From Mesorhizobium sp. M2A.F.Ca.ET.046.03.2.1 (GTDB taxonomy: Bacteria > Pseudomonadota > Alphaproteobacteria > Rhizobiales > Rhizobiaceae), in the NCBI RefSeq assembly GCF_003952425.1, contig NZ_CP034449.1, positions 3,100,001 through 3,164,000 of the forward strand: DNA of 64,000 nt, read 5' to 3'. The notes beneath the pieces were generated by a model that saw only the letters and a program-made list of their open reading frames with translations, had not been told where the DNA came from and made no database searches. Each line of letters opens with the position of its first letter. Position 1 is the stretch's first letter. Made by a program: the position numbers and the translations under genes. Shown here one piece after another: positions 11,370-21,216 of the stretch.

Positions 11370-12155
11370 ATGCCGCTGACCCTGCAGCGAAACATCATAC
11401 TCGCGTTGCTGATCGCCGCGGCCGCGGCGGCGTGGTGGGCGCTGCTTGCCTGGCATCAGATGGGCATGGATGCCGACATGCGCATGGACTCTCCCAGCAT
11501 GGGCATGACGGCCGCGCTGTTTCTTACCGTCTGGCTGATCATGATGATCGCCATGATGTTTCCGGCGGCGGCGCCGATGATTCTGACCTTTCACCAGGTG
11601 CAGAGAGGCAAGCGGGGCCGTGGCCAGGCCTTTGTGTCGACCTGGGTGTTCGTAGCCGGCTACATGCTGGTCTGGGCGGCGACGGGCGTTTTGGCTTTTG
11701 CCGGCGCGGCGGGCGCGGAGATGCTTGCCGGGCGTGTGGGATTGTCCGCAGCGACGGACGCGCGGATCGACGGCGCGCTGCTGATGTTGGCGGGCGCCTA
11801 TCAGCTCTCGCTGTTGAAAGACCTGTGCCTCGCCAAATGCCGCTCACCGATCGGTTTCATCCTGACCTCATGGCGCGATGGGCGGTTAGGCGCGGTGCGC
11901 ATGGGCCTGCGGCATGGGCTCTTTTGCCTGGGCTGCTGCTGGCTGTTGTTTCTCGCTCTGTTTCCGCTCGGGATCATGAACCTCGCCGCAATGGCCGTGG
12001 TCACGCTGCTGGTCTTTGCGGAGAAAACATTCCCGTATGGAGAGCGGATTGCGAAGGTGTCGGGCGTGGCCCTGCTTCTTTATGGCGCGGCGGTGCTGAT
12101 CCTTCCGCAGGCGCTGCCAACTTTCCAGCCGATGGACACGATGACGATGAACTGA
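11370..12155 (+). CDS. DUF2182 integral membrane protein, Met-rich
   Basis: A 261-residue inner-membrane protein of the DUF2182 family (predicted metal-binding integral membrane protein). Hydrophobic helices lie near residues 8-28, 48-72, 86-110, 125-145 and 175-230. The segment between the first two helices is methionine-rich, WHQMGMDADMRMDSPSMGM, and the next helix contains MMIAMMFPAAAPMILTF, typical of this family. CLAKCRSP and CLGCCW add paired cysteines. It follows the DUF1326 gene across a family B repeat and is likely co-transcribed. Copper or another soft metal is a possible ligand by composition only. Confidence 0.85.
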   Translation: MPLTLQRNIILALLIAAAAAAWWALLAWHQMGMDADMRMDSPSMGMTAALFLTVWLIMMIAMMFPAAAPMILTFHQVQRGKRGRGQAFVSTWVFVAGYMLVWAATGVLAFAGAAGAEMLAGRVGLSAATDARIDGALLMLAGAYQLSLLKDLCLAKCRSPIGFILTSWRDGRLGAVRMGLRHGLFCLGCCWLLFLALFPLGIMNLAAMAVVTLLVFAEKTFPYGERIAKVSGVALLLYGAAVLILPQALPTFQPMDTMTMN

Positions 12156-12224
12156 CTGAAGGCGGCTCTCTGGCAAAGATAGTCTGACGTCATCATAAAC
12201 GCCGTGAGTGCCGCTGCGGTTGGC

Positions 12225-12289
12225 TGATACGCTGGCGGGACAGCGCCCCCCTCTGTCCTGTCGGACATTTCCCCCACAAGCGGGAGATC
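12225..12289. repeat. RIME-like element (family D), direct copy of the block at 10318
   Basis: Begins gatacgctggcgggacagcg and continues through ctctgtcctgtcggacattt and cccccacaagcgggagatc. It matches the block at 10318-10380 in the same orientation with only a few changes, so the DUF1326-DUF2182 pair sits between direct repeats. Confidence 0.8.
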
Positions 12290-12299
12290 GGCTAATCGC

Positions 12300-13343
12300 C
12301 TACCTCTGCCCCAATCTCGCGCTTTCGATCGCGATGCCGAGCAGCGCCTGCCTGGCCAAGGCCTCCGACAGGTCCGGCCGCTTGCGCGTCTGCAGCACGG
12401 CCGTCTGCAGCCGGCTGAGCGCCCGACCGAGCGCCTCGACGTTCCAGCGCTCCAGCGTCTTTTCCACCAGCTTGCGGCGCGAGAAGAAGACGGGCGGACG
12501 GGCGCCGGCAACGACCGAGGCGGCGTTGCGGCCGCCGCTCTCCATCTGGCCGCGCATCACCTGGATCGCCTGCAATTGCCGCATCGCCGAGGACAGCACC
12601 AGGAACGGATGGCCGCCGGACTGGCAGTGACGGGTGAAGGCGATGTCGAAATCGCCGACCTTGCCGTCCAGCATGGCATCGACCGCGGCATCGAAGGAAG
12701 CGCCGGAGACGTCGCCTGACAGCGCGTTGATGTCCTCGATGCCGATCTCCTTGCGGCCGTGCGCGTAAAGAACCAGCTTCTCGATCTCGCCGCGCGAGGC
12801 GAGGCGGTCGCCGCCGAGATTGCGTCGCAGCGCCTGCCTCGCGTCCAATGTCATCGACATGCCGGCCTTGCGCAATTCGTCGTCGATCACCGAATCCAGG
12901 TCGCGGGCTTCATCGGCATAGCAGGGCAAGGCGATGGCGTTGCCGGCGGCCTCGACGATAGCCCTGAGGCCCGTGCCCTTCTTCAGGTCGCCCGCCTCGA
13001 TCAGAATGACGGCGTCGCGGGCGGGCTCGGTGGTCAGCGCCTTGATGTCGTCGGCCAGCGCCTTCTGGCCGCTGGCGTTGCGCACCCAAAGCAGCCGCCG
13101 GTCGGAAAACATCGGCACGGTGCGAGCCTCGTCGAGCAGCCGGCCCTCGTCGCGGTCCACCTCCGCGCCGTCGAGCTTGACCACCGAGAACGGATCATCG
13201 AGCGGCAGTCCGGTCTTCGCCGCGAAGGTCTTCGCGCGCTCGGCGACAAGGCCGCGGTCGGGACCGTAAAGCAGGACGATTCCCATGGAGGGATCGGGCC
13301 TCGCCAGCCACGAATCGACCTCGTATCCTTTCTTCTGTGCCAT
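12300..13343 (-). CDS. holA: DNA polymerase III delta subunit HolA
   Basis: A 347-residue clamp-loader delta subunit, which opens the beta sliding clamp. Family features are the N-terminal GIVLLYGPDRGLVAERAK, a degenerate P-loop region without the GKT lysine, then VVKLDGAEVDRDEGRLLDEARTVPMFSDRRLLWVRNA, and the C-terminal collar domain with CQSGGHPFLVLSSAMRQLQAI. The open frame extends upstream into a family A repeat; ATG 13343 (MAQKKGYEVDSW) matches rhizobial homologues. In related genomes holA usually lies beside parB and is preceded by lptE and leuS. Here two DUF genes intervene and lptE-leuS are absent. Confidence 0.92.
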   Translation of the reverse strand: MAQKKGYEVDSWLARPDPSMGIVLLYGPDRGLVAERAKTFAAKTGLPLDDPFSVVKLDGAEVDRDEGRLLDEARTVPMFSDRRLLWVRNASGQKALADDIKALTTEPARDAVILIEAGDLKKGTGLRAIVEAAGNAIALPCYADEARDLDSVIDDELRKAGMSMTLDARQALRRNLGGDRLASRGEIEKLVLYAHGRKEIGIEDINALSGDVSGASFDAAVDAMLDGKVGDFDIAFTRHCQSGGHPFLVLSSAMRQLQAIQVMRGQMESGGRNAASVVAGARPPVFFSRRKLVEKTLERWNVEALGRALSRLQTAVLQTRKRPDLSEALARQALLGIAIESARLGQR

Positions 13344-13402
13344 GCGGGGTGAGTTAGCATGAGGCGGGGACGGAGTGAACGGAGAAGCGGCGGGCCTCTC
13401 TT

Positions 13403-13562
13403 CGTCATTCTCGGGCTCGACCCGAGAATCCATGCCGTGACTTCTACCGCGGAGCACAACGGTGCAGAATATTCTGTAACCGCGGCAACGCCTTGGCGTA
13501 ACGGCATGGATTCTCGGGTCTGCGCGCGTCGCTCCGCTCCTTGCTCCGCCCTAGAATGACGA
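13403..13562. repeat. Family A long inverted-repeat element, copy 1
   Basis: The left end is gtcattctcgggctcgaccc with ccgagaatccatgccgtgac; the right end is the inverted counterpart ggcatggattctcgggtctg then ccgccctagaatgacg. The middle holds ggtgcagaatattctgtaac. The whole can fold into one long hairpin. Three further copies are at 32.5, 44.9 and 63.5 kb. Confidence 0.85.
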
Positions 13563-13583
13563 CCGCAAGATAGCGTTCTGTCA

Positions 13584-13632
13584 CGCCCCCCTCTGCCCTG
13601 CCGGGCATCTCCCCCACGAGGGGGGAGATTGG
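13584..13632. repeat. RIME-like element (family D), single copy
   Basis: Contains cccccctctgccctgccggg and catctcccccacgagggggg. With the family A element it fills much of the 546-base gap between holA and the E1 alpha gene. The remaining bases 13633-13889 show no gene and should hold the promoter of the bkd operon. Confidence 0.75.
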
Positions 13633-13757
13633 CTGCTTCGGCCGCTGCGCATATCCCAATTACCTTTTCTGGCTCCAATCGCCCCGCAAACTTCCGCCAA
13701 ATTGCGCGGGGCGCGAAAACATAGACAAGAAATTTCGTCGCCATATCTGCATCTTGA

Positions 13758-15122
<1,365 letters not shown>

Positions 15123-15124
15123 CC

Positions 15125-16138
15125 ATGCCCAGGCGTACCATGATCGAGGCGATCCGCGACGCCATGGACGTGTCGATGGGCCGCGACAACAAAGTCATCG
15201 TCTATGGCGAGGATGTCGGCTTCTTCGGCGGCGTGTTCCGCGCCACGCAGGGCCTGCAGGCCAAATACGGCAAGAGCCGCTGCTTCGACGCCCCGATCAG
15301 CGAATCGGGCATCGTCGGTTCGGCCATCGGCATGGCTGCCTACGGGTTGAAACCCTGTGTCGAGGTGCAGTTTGCCGACTATGTTTATCCGGCCTACGAC
15401 CAGATCGTATCGGAGGCAGCGCGGCTGCGGTACCGTTCGAACGGCGACTTCACCTGCCCGATCGTGGTGCGTATGCCGACCGGCGGCGGTATCTTCGGCG
15501 GCCAGACGCACAGCCAGAGCCCGGAAGCGCTGTTCACTCATGTCTCCGGCCTGAAGGTGATCGTGCCGTCCAATCCGCATGACGCCAAGGGCTTGCTGAT
15601 CGCGGCGATCGAGGATCCCGACCCGGTGATCTTCCTCGAGCCGAAGCGGCTCTATAACGGGCCGTTCGACGGTCACCACGACAAGCCGGTGACGGCCTGG
15701 TCGAAGCATGAGCTCGGCGAGGTTGCCGAGGGCCACTACACGATCCCCCTCGGCAAGGCGGCGATCCGCCGGCCCGGATCGGCGGTCACGGTGCTCGCCT
15801 ATGGCACGATGGTCTATGTCGCGCAGGCCGCGGCCGAGGAGACCGGCATCGACGCCGAGGTGATCGATCTCAGGACGCTGCTGCCGCTCGACCTCGATAC
15901 GATCGTCGCCTCGGTGACGAAGACCGGACGCTGTGTCGTCGTGCATGAAGCGACGCTGACTTCCGGCTTCGGCGCAGAGCTGGTCTCGCTGGTGCAGGAG
16001 AACTGCTTCTACCATTTGGAAGCCCCTGTGGCGCGCGTCGCCGGCTGGGATACGCCCTATCCGCACGCGCAGGAATGGGACTATTTCCCCGGCCCGGCGC
16101 GAATCGGGCGCGCGCTCGTCGAAACATTGGAAGCTTAG
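15125..16138 (+). CDS. bkdA2: Branched-chain 2-oxo acid dehydrogenase E1 component, beta subunit
   Basis: A 337-residue transketolase-like beta subunit forming the alpha2-beta2 E1. Motifs are MIEAIRDAMDVSMGRD, the ThDP-binding VIVYGEDVGFFGGVF with its conserved glutamate, FDAPISESGIVGSAIGMAAYGLKP, and the C-terminal VIDLRTLLPLDLDTIVASVTKTGRCVVVHEA. The start ATG lies two bases after the alpha stop (TGACCATG), supporting translational coupling. A longer in-frame opening upstream is only shadow reading through the alpha gene. Confidence 0.93.
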   Translation: MPRRTMIEAIRDAMDVSMGRDNKVIVYGEDVGFFGGVFRATQGLQAKYGKSRCFDAPISESGIVGSAIGMAAYGLKPCVEVQFADYVYPAYDQIVSEAARLRYRSNGDFTCPIVVRMPTGGGIFGGQTHSQSPEALFTHVSGLKVIVPSNPHDAKGLLIAAIEDPDPVIFLEPKRLYNGPFDGHHDKPVTAWSKHELGEVAEGHYTIPLGKAAIRRPGSAVTVLAYGTMVYVAQAAAEETGIDAEVIDLRTLLPLDLDTIVASVTKTGRCVVVHEATLTSGFGAELVSLVQENCFYHLEAPVARVAGWDTPYPHAQEWDYFPGPARIGRALVETLEA

Positions 16139-16151
16139 GGGGAGGCCTGAG

Positions 16152-17462
16152 ATGGGTGAGCACGTCATCAAGCTTCCCGATGTCGGCGAAGGCGTCGCCG
16201 AGGCCGAGCTTGTCGAGTGGCATGTCAAGGTCGGCGATCTCGTGCGCGAGGACACGGTTCTGGCCGCCGTCATGACCGACAAGGCAACCGTCGAAATCCC
16301 GTCACCGGTTGACGGCGAGATCCTCTGGCTCGGCGCCGAGATCGGCGACACGGTGGCAATCGGCTCGCCGATCGTGCGGCTGAAGGTAGCCGGCGAAGGC
16401 AATGTGAAGGCGGCCGCCCAGGCCGTGCCGGAAGAGAAGGCGCCCGCTGCGTCGGCCGAGCCAAAACCAGCGCCGGCACCGGCCATGCCGAAAGCGGCAC
16501 CAAAGCCAGCCGATCCGCCGGCTAAGGTTTCGCCAGCCGCAGCGCCGAAGGCCGCGCGCCCTGCTGCCGTTTCCGGCGCGCCGCGCGCGGAAGGCGAGAA
16601 GCCGCTGGCCTCGCCGGCCGTGCGGCTGCGAGCGAAGGAAGCCGGCATCGATCTGCGCCAGGTTCCGGGCAGCGGTCCGGCCGGGCGCATCAGCCATGAA
16701 GACATTGACGCGTTTGTGGCACGCGGCCCGCAGGTTGCGCGCGCCACCGGCCTTGCGCGCAAGGACGGCGTCGAGGACATCAAGGTCGTCGGGCTCAGGC
16801 GCAAGATCGCCGAAAAGATGTCGCTGGCGAAATCGCGCATCCCGCACATCACCTATGTCGAGGAGATCGACGTCACGGCCTTGGAGGAACTGCGCGCGAC
16901 GCTGAACAAGGAGAAGCGCGCCGATCGCCCGAAGCTGACGCTGCTGCCCTTCCTGATACGGGCGATGGTCAAGGCGATCGCCGAGCAGCCCAACCTCAAT
17001 TCACTGTTCGATGACGAGGCCGGGATCATACACCAGCATGAGGGCATTCATATCGGCATCGCCGCGCAGACGCCGAACGGGCTGGTAGTGCCGGTGGTGA
17101 AACATGCGGAGGCGCGTGACCTGTGGGACAGCGCTGCGGAAGTCAACCGGCTGGCCGATGCGGCCAAGGCCGGCACGGCGAGCCGCGAGGAGCTGTCCGG
17201 CTCGACCATCACCATCACCTCGCTCGGCGCCATGGGCGGCGTGGCGACGACGCCGGTCATCAACCATCCGGAAGTGGCGATCGTCGGCGTCAACAAGATC
17301 ATGGTGCGGCCGGTCTGGGACGGCACCCAGTTCATTCCGCGCAAGATGATGAACCTGTCGTCCAGCTTCGACCACCGCGTCATCGACGGCTGGGATGCCG
17401 CGGTGTTCGTGCAGCGCATCAAGGCGCTGCTCGAGACGCCGGCGCTGATTTTCGTGGATTGA
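16152..17462 (+). CDS. bkdB: Dihydrolipoamide acyltransferase E2 of branched-chain 2-oxo acid dehydrogenase
   Basis: A 436-residue E2 that transfers the acyl group to CoA and forms the complex core. It has one lipoyl domain (residues 1-78) with the lipoylated lysine in MTDKATVEIPS near residue 44. An alanine/proline/lysine-rich linker (about 80-150) follows, then a peripheral subunit-binding domain (SPAVRLRAKEAGIDLRQVPGSG, about 156-190) and a catalytic CoA-acyltransferase domain ending in SSSFDHRVIDGWDAA with the catalytic histidine and aspartate near residue 410. It starts 13 bases after the beta gene with a GGGGGAG ribosome-binding site. Confidence 0.93.
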   Translation: MGEHVIKLPDVGEGVAEAELVEWHVKVGDLVREDTVLAAVMTDKATVEIPSPVDGEILWLGAEIGDTVAIGSPIVRLKVAGEGNVKAAAQAVPEEKAPAASAEPKPAPAPAMPKAAPKPADPPAKVSPAAAPKAARPAAVSGAPRAEGEKPLASPAVRLRAKEAGIDLRQVPGSGPAGRISHEDIDAFVARGPQVARATGLARKDGVEDIKVVGLRRKIAEKMSLAKSRIPHITYVEEIDVTALEELRATLNKEKRADRPKLTLLPFLIRAMVKAIAEQPNLNSLFDDEAGIIHQHEGIHIGIAAQTPNGLVVPVVKHAEARDLWDSAAEVNRLADAAKAGTASREELSGSTITITSLGAMGGVATTPVINHPEVAIVGVNKIMVRPVWDGTQFIPRKMMNLSSSFDHRVIDGWDAAVFVQRIKALLETPALIFVD

Positions 17463-17484
17463 AAATGACCACGGTCGCAAAGAC

Positions 17485-17735
17485 CCCCTCACCCGGATTG
17501 CCAGCCGAATTGCGAAGGGCAATGCGGGGCAATCCGACCTCTCCCCGAGGGGAGAGGTGGTCGCCGGCGACTCCGCTGTCCTCTTCTCCCCTCGGGGAGA
17601 AGGTGGCCGCGAAGCGGCCGGATGAGGGGGTCTCCAGGGAAAGCCAGCGCCTCACTCCGCTGGAACACCCCTCATCCGTCTCGGCGCTGGCGCGCCGATC
17701 CACCTTCTCCCACAAGGGGAGAAGGGGAGGCGCGC
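17485..17735. repeat. RIME-like element (family D) inside the bkd operon
   Basis: The 306-base gap between E2 and E3 is filled by this composite. It has cctctccccgaggggagagg, cttctcccctcggggagaag, the GGCCGCGAAGCGGCC palindrome, and a closing ccttctcccacaaggggaga. Open frames across it are spurious. The gap has room for hairpins that would lower E3 expression relative to E1-E2. Confidence 0.8.
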
Positions 17736-17768
17736 CGCGACGTTCGCCATCAAGAAGAGCGTAAGCCC

Positions 17769-19166
<1,398 letters not shown>

Positions 19167-19174
19167 GCTCCTTA

Positions 19175-19292
19175 CCCTCCCCCTTGTGGGGAGGGTCGAT
19201 CCGCGAAGCGGAGCGGGGTGGGGGTTCTCGTAGGGCGCTGCCCCCTCCCCGGCGCTGCGCGCCGACCCTCCCCACAAGGGGGAGGGTGGGAG
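19175..19292. repeat. RIME-like element (family D) with perfect outer inverted repeats
   Basis: The left arm ccctcccccttgtggggagg and right arm cctccccacaagggggaggg are inverted, enclosing ggtgggggttctcg and gccccctccccggcgctgcg. It lies between the convergent lpdV and saccharopine-dehydrogenase-like genes and may serve as their shared terminator. Confidence 0.8.
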
Positions 19293-19294
19293 AC

Positions 19295-20398
19295 TCACCC
19301 CGCCAGCCGGCTCACCATCTCGTGCTGGGCATAAGCCCGGCCGAAGCGGTTGGCGAGGAAGGCGTCGAGGGCGATGTCTTCCTGGCGCACGAAACCCTTG
19401 GCCGGGAGCGAGCCGTCGGCCAGCATGTCGAGCACGGCGCAGATGCCCGACGCGGTGGTGATCTGGATGGCGCTGCGCACGATGTTGCCGACGCGGTGCG
19501 AATAGATCTTGTTGGCGTAGGTCTCCTGCAGCAGGCGGCCGTTGCGGCGGCCCGAGACGGTGACGAAGACGATGACCACATCCTGCAGCGTCGCCGGCAG
19601 GGCGCTTTCAAAGATGTCCTTCAGCACGTCGCGGCGGTGGCGTAGCCCGAGGTCGTTGAGCAACGCCTTCATGATCGCGGCGTGGCCGGGATAGCGGATG
19701 GTGCGGTAGTTCAGCGTGCGCACCTTGTCCTTCAGCGTCTCGGCCAGAGTGCCGAGCCCGCCCGAGGTGTTGAAGGCCTCATAGGTGACGCCATCGAGCG
19801 AGAATTCCTCGCGCTCCTCCAGCGGAGGCACTTCGATCAGCTCGCCCTCGACGATCGCCTCGCAGGGCTCGCAATATTCGTTGATGACGCCGTCGGTGCT
19901 CCAGGTAAGGTTGTAGTTCAGCGCATTGGACGGATATTGCGGCAGCGCGCCGACGCGCATGCGAACGCTTTCCAGCGTGTCGAAGCGGCTGGCGAGGTCG
20001 TTGGCGACGATCGAGATGAAGCCCGGCGCCAGGCCGCATTGCGGGATGAAGGCGTTTTTCACACTGCGCGCCAGTTCCTTGACGCGGCGGGTCGAGACGA
20101 CGTCCTCGGTGAGGTCGAGATAGTGCACACCGGCGGCGGCGGCCGCCTCGGCGATGCGGGTTGTGAGGTGGAAGGGGGCTGCGCTCAGCACGGCGAACTT
20201 GCCGGCAAGGATTTTTTCCAGTTCGCCCGTGGTGGCGATGTCGAGCTCCTGCGTCGCGACGCCGGCCGGCAGCTCGGCGGCGGCAAGCTGGGCCGCCGAG
20301 CGGTCGACCAACGTGACGCGGTAGTCGCCCGTGGCGCTCAGCATTTCGGCGATGGTCGAGCCGATCTTGCCGGCGCCGACGACAACGATGTTCTTCAT
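19295..20398 (-). CDS. Saccharopine dehydrogenase family protein
   Basis: A 367-residue NAD(P)-dependent oxidoreductase. The Rossmann motif is VVVGAGKIGSTIAEMLSATG at residues 5-24, followed by VDRSAAQL and AAPFHLTTRIAEAAAAAGVHYLDLTED, typical of the saccharopine dehydrogenase/homospermidine synthase-like fold. The C-terminal catalytic part has GLAPGFISIVANDLASRF and the conserved CGLAPG-type turn. A role in lysine breakdown is plausible, since a divergent Lrp/AsnC gene 122 bases away is the usual arrangement for amino-acid catabolic genes. The substrate is not proven by sequence. ATG 20398 is preceded by GGGGA; the longer open frame lacks support. Confidence 0.75.
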   Translation of the reverse strand: MKNIVVVGAGKIGSTIAEMLSATGDYRVTLVDRSAAQLAAAELPAGVATQELDIATTGELEKILAGKFAVLSAAPFHLTTRIAEAAAAAGVHYLDLTEDVVSTRRVKELARSVKNAFIPQCGLAPGFISIVANDLASRFDTLESVRMRVGALPQYPSNALNYNLTWSTDGVINEYCEPCEAIVEGELIEVPPLEEREEFSLDGVTYEAFNTSGGLGTLAETLKDKVRTLNYRTIRYPGHAAIMKALLNDLGLRHRRDVLKDIFESALPATLQDVVIVFVTVSGRRNGRLLQETYANKIYSHRVGNIVRSAIQITTASGICAVLDMLADGSLPAKGFVRQEDIALDAFLANRFGRAYAQHEMVSRLAG

Positions 20399-20520
20399 GA
20401 TCAATTCCCCTGCCAAATTTCGAGTCACAGGAATCATCGCAGCTTGCCTGTCGAAAGGAAGCGTGGAATCTGACAATGTGAAGCTGAACTTTGGACGATC
20501 TGCTGAAAGGTTTCGTCGAA

Positions 20521-20949
20521 ATGCTCACTCAAGCCGAACAGGCCCTGCTCACTTTGCTGCGCGCCAACGCTCGGGCCTCGACCGCCGAGCTCGCGCGCCA
20601 GCTCGGCGTGTCGCGCACGACGGTGCAGAGCCGCATCGAGCGGCTGGAGCAGCGCGGCATCATCGCCGGCTATGGGGTCCGGCTGTCGCCCGACTATGAG
20701 CAGGGGCTGGTCAAGGCGCATGTGTTGCTCACCGTCACGCCGAAACTCGCCGACAAGGTGGTGCGGAGCCTTGAAGCGATGCCGCCGGTCACGACCGTGC
20801 ATTCGGTGAGCGGCAATTTCGACATGATCGTCATCGTCGACGCGCCGTCGATCCGCGACCTCGACGCGCTGCTCGACCGGATCGGGGCGATGGATGGGGT
20901 GGAGCGGACCTCGTCGTCGATTATCTTGTCGACCCGGGTTGATCGGTGA
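20521..20949 (+). CDS. Lrp/AsnC family transcriptional regulator
   Basis: A 142-residue regulator. The N-terminal winged helix-turn-helix is LTLLRANARASTAELARQLGVSRTTVQSRIERLEQRGII. The C-terminal RAM/ligand-binding domain runs from VKAHVLLTV to SSSIILSTRVD and includes TTVHSVSGNFDMIVIVDA. It is divergently arranged with the saccharopine-dehydrogenase-like gene, its likely target. Start choice is uncertain: an upstream TTG at 20491 would add ten residues (MDDLLKGFVE), but ATG 20521 has AAAGG ten bases before it. Probable role: responding to an amino acid, possibly lysine. Confidence 0.85.
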   Translation: MLTQAEQALLTLLRANARASTAELARQLGVSRTTVQSRIERLEQRGIIAGYGVRLSPDYEQGLVKAHVLLTVTPKLADKVVRSLEAMPPVTTVHSVSGNFDMIVIVDAPSIRDLDALLDRIGAMDGVERTSSSIILSTRVDR

Positions 20950-20972
20950 AACTGTTGAGATGCTGGCGCGGG

Positions 20973-21200
20973 GCCCCCTCTCTGTCCTGCCGGCTTTCGT
21001 CGCTCGGAAAGCCAAGCAATTGGCTTCCCGTCCGCTGTGCGGACCGCTCCTCAACCCCCTCAAGGGGGGAGATCAGATGTGGCGCCGGCTTTCGCTAATC
21101 GCCAACGTTGCAAAGGGAGCGCCGGCGCTGAAGCTGCCAATCTCCCCCCTTGAGGGGGGAGATGCCCGGCAGAGCAGAGAGGGGGGCGAAGGAACGCGAC
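20973..21200. repeat. RIME-like elements (family D), composite inverted structure
   Basis: The left part has ccccctctctgtcctgccgg; the right end is its inverted relative agatgcccggcagagcagag. Between them are accccctcaaggggggagat and tctccccccttgagggggga. It fills the 267-base gap between the convergent Lrp gene and the oxidoreductase fusion gene. Confidence 0.8.
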
Positions 21201-21216
21201 GCCCCTGATTTTCCCC

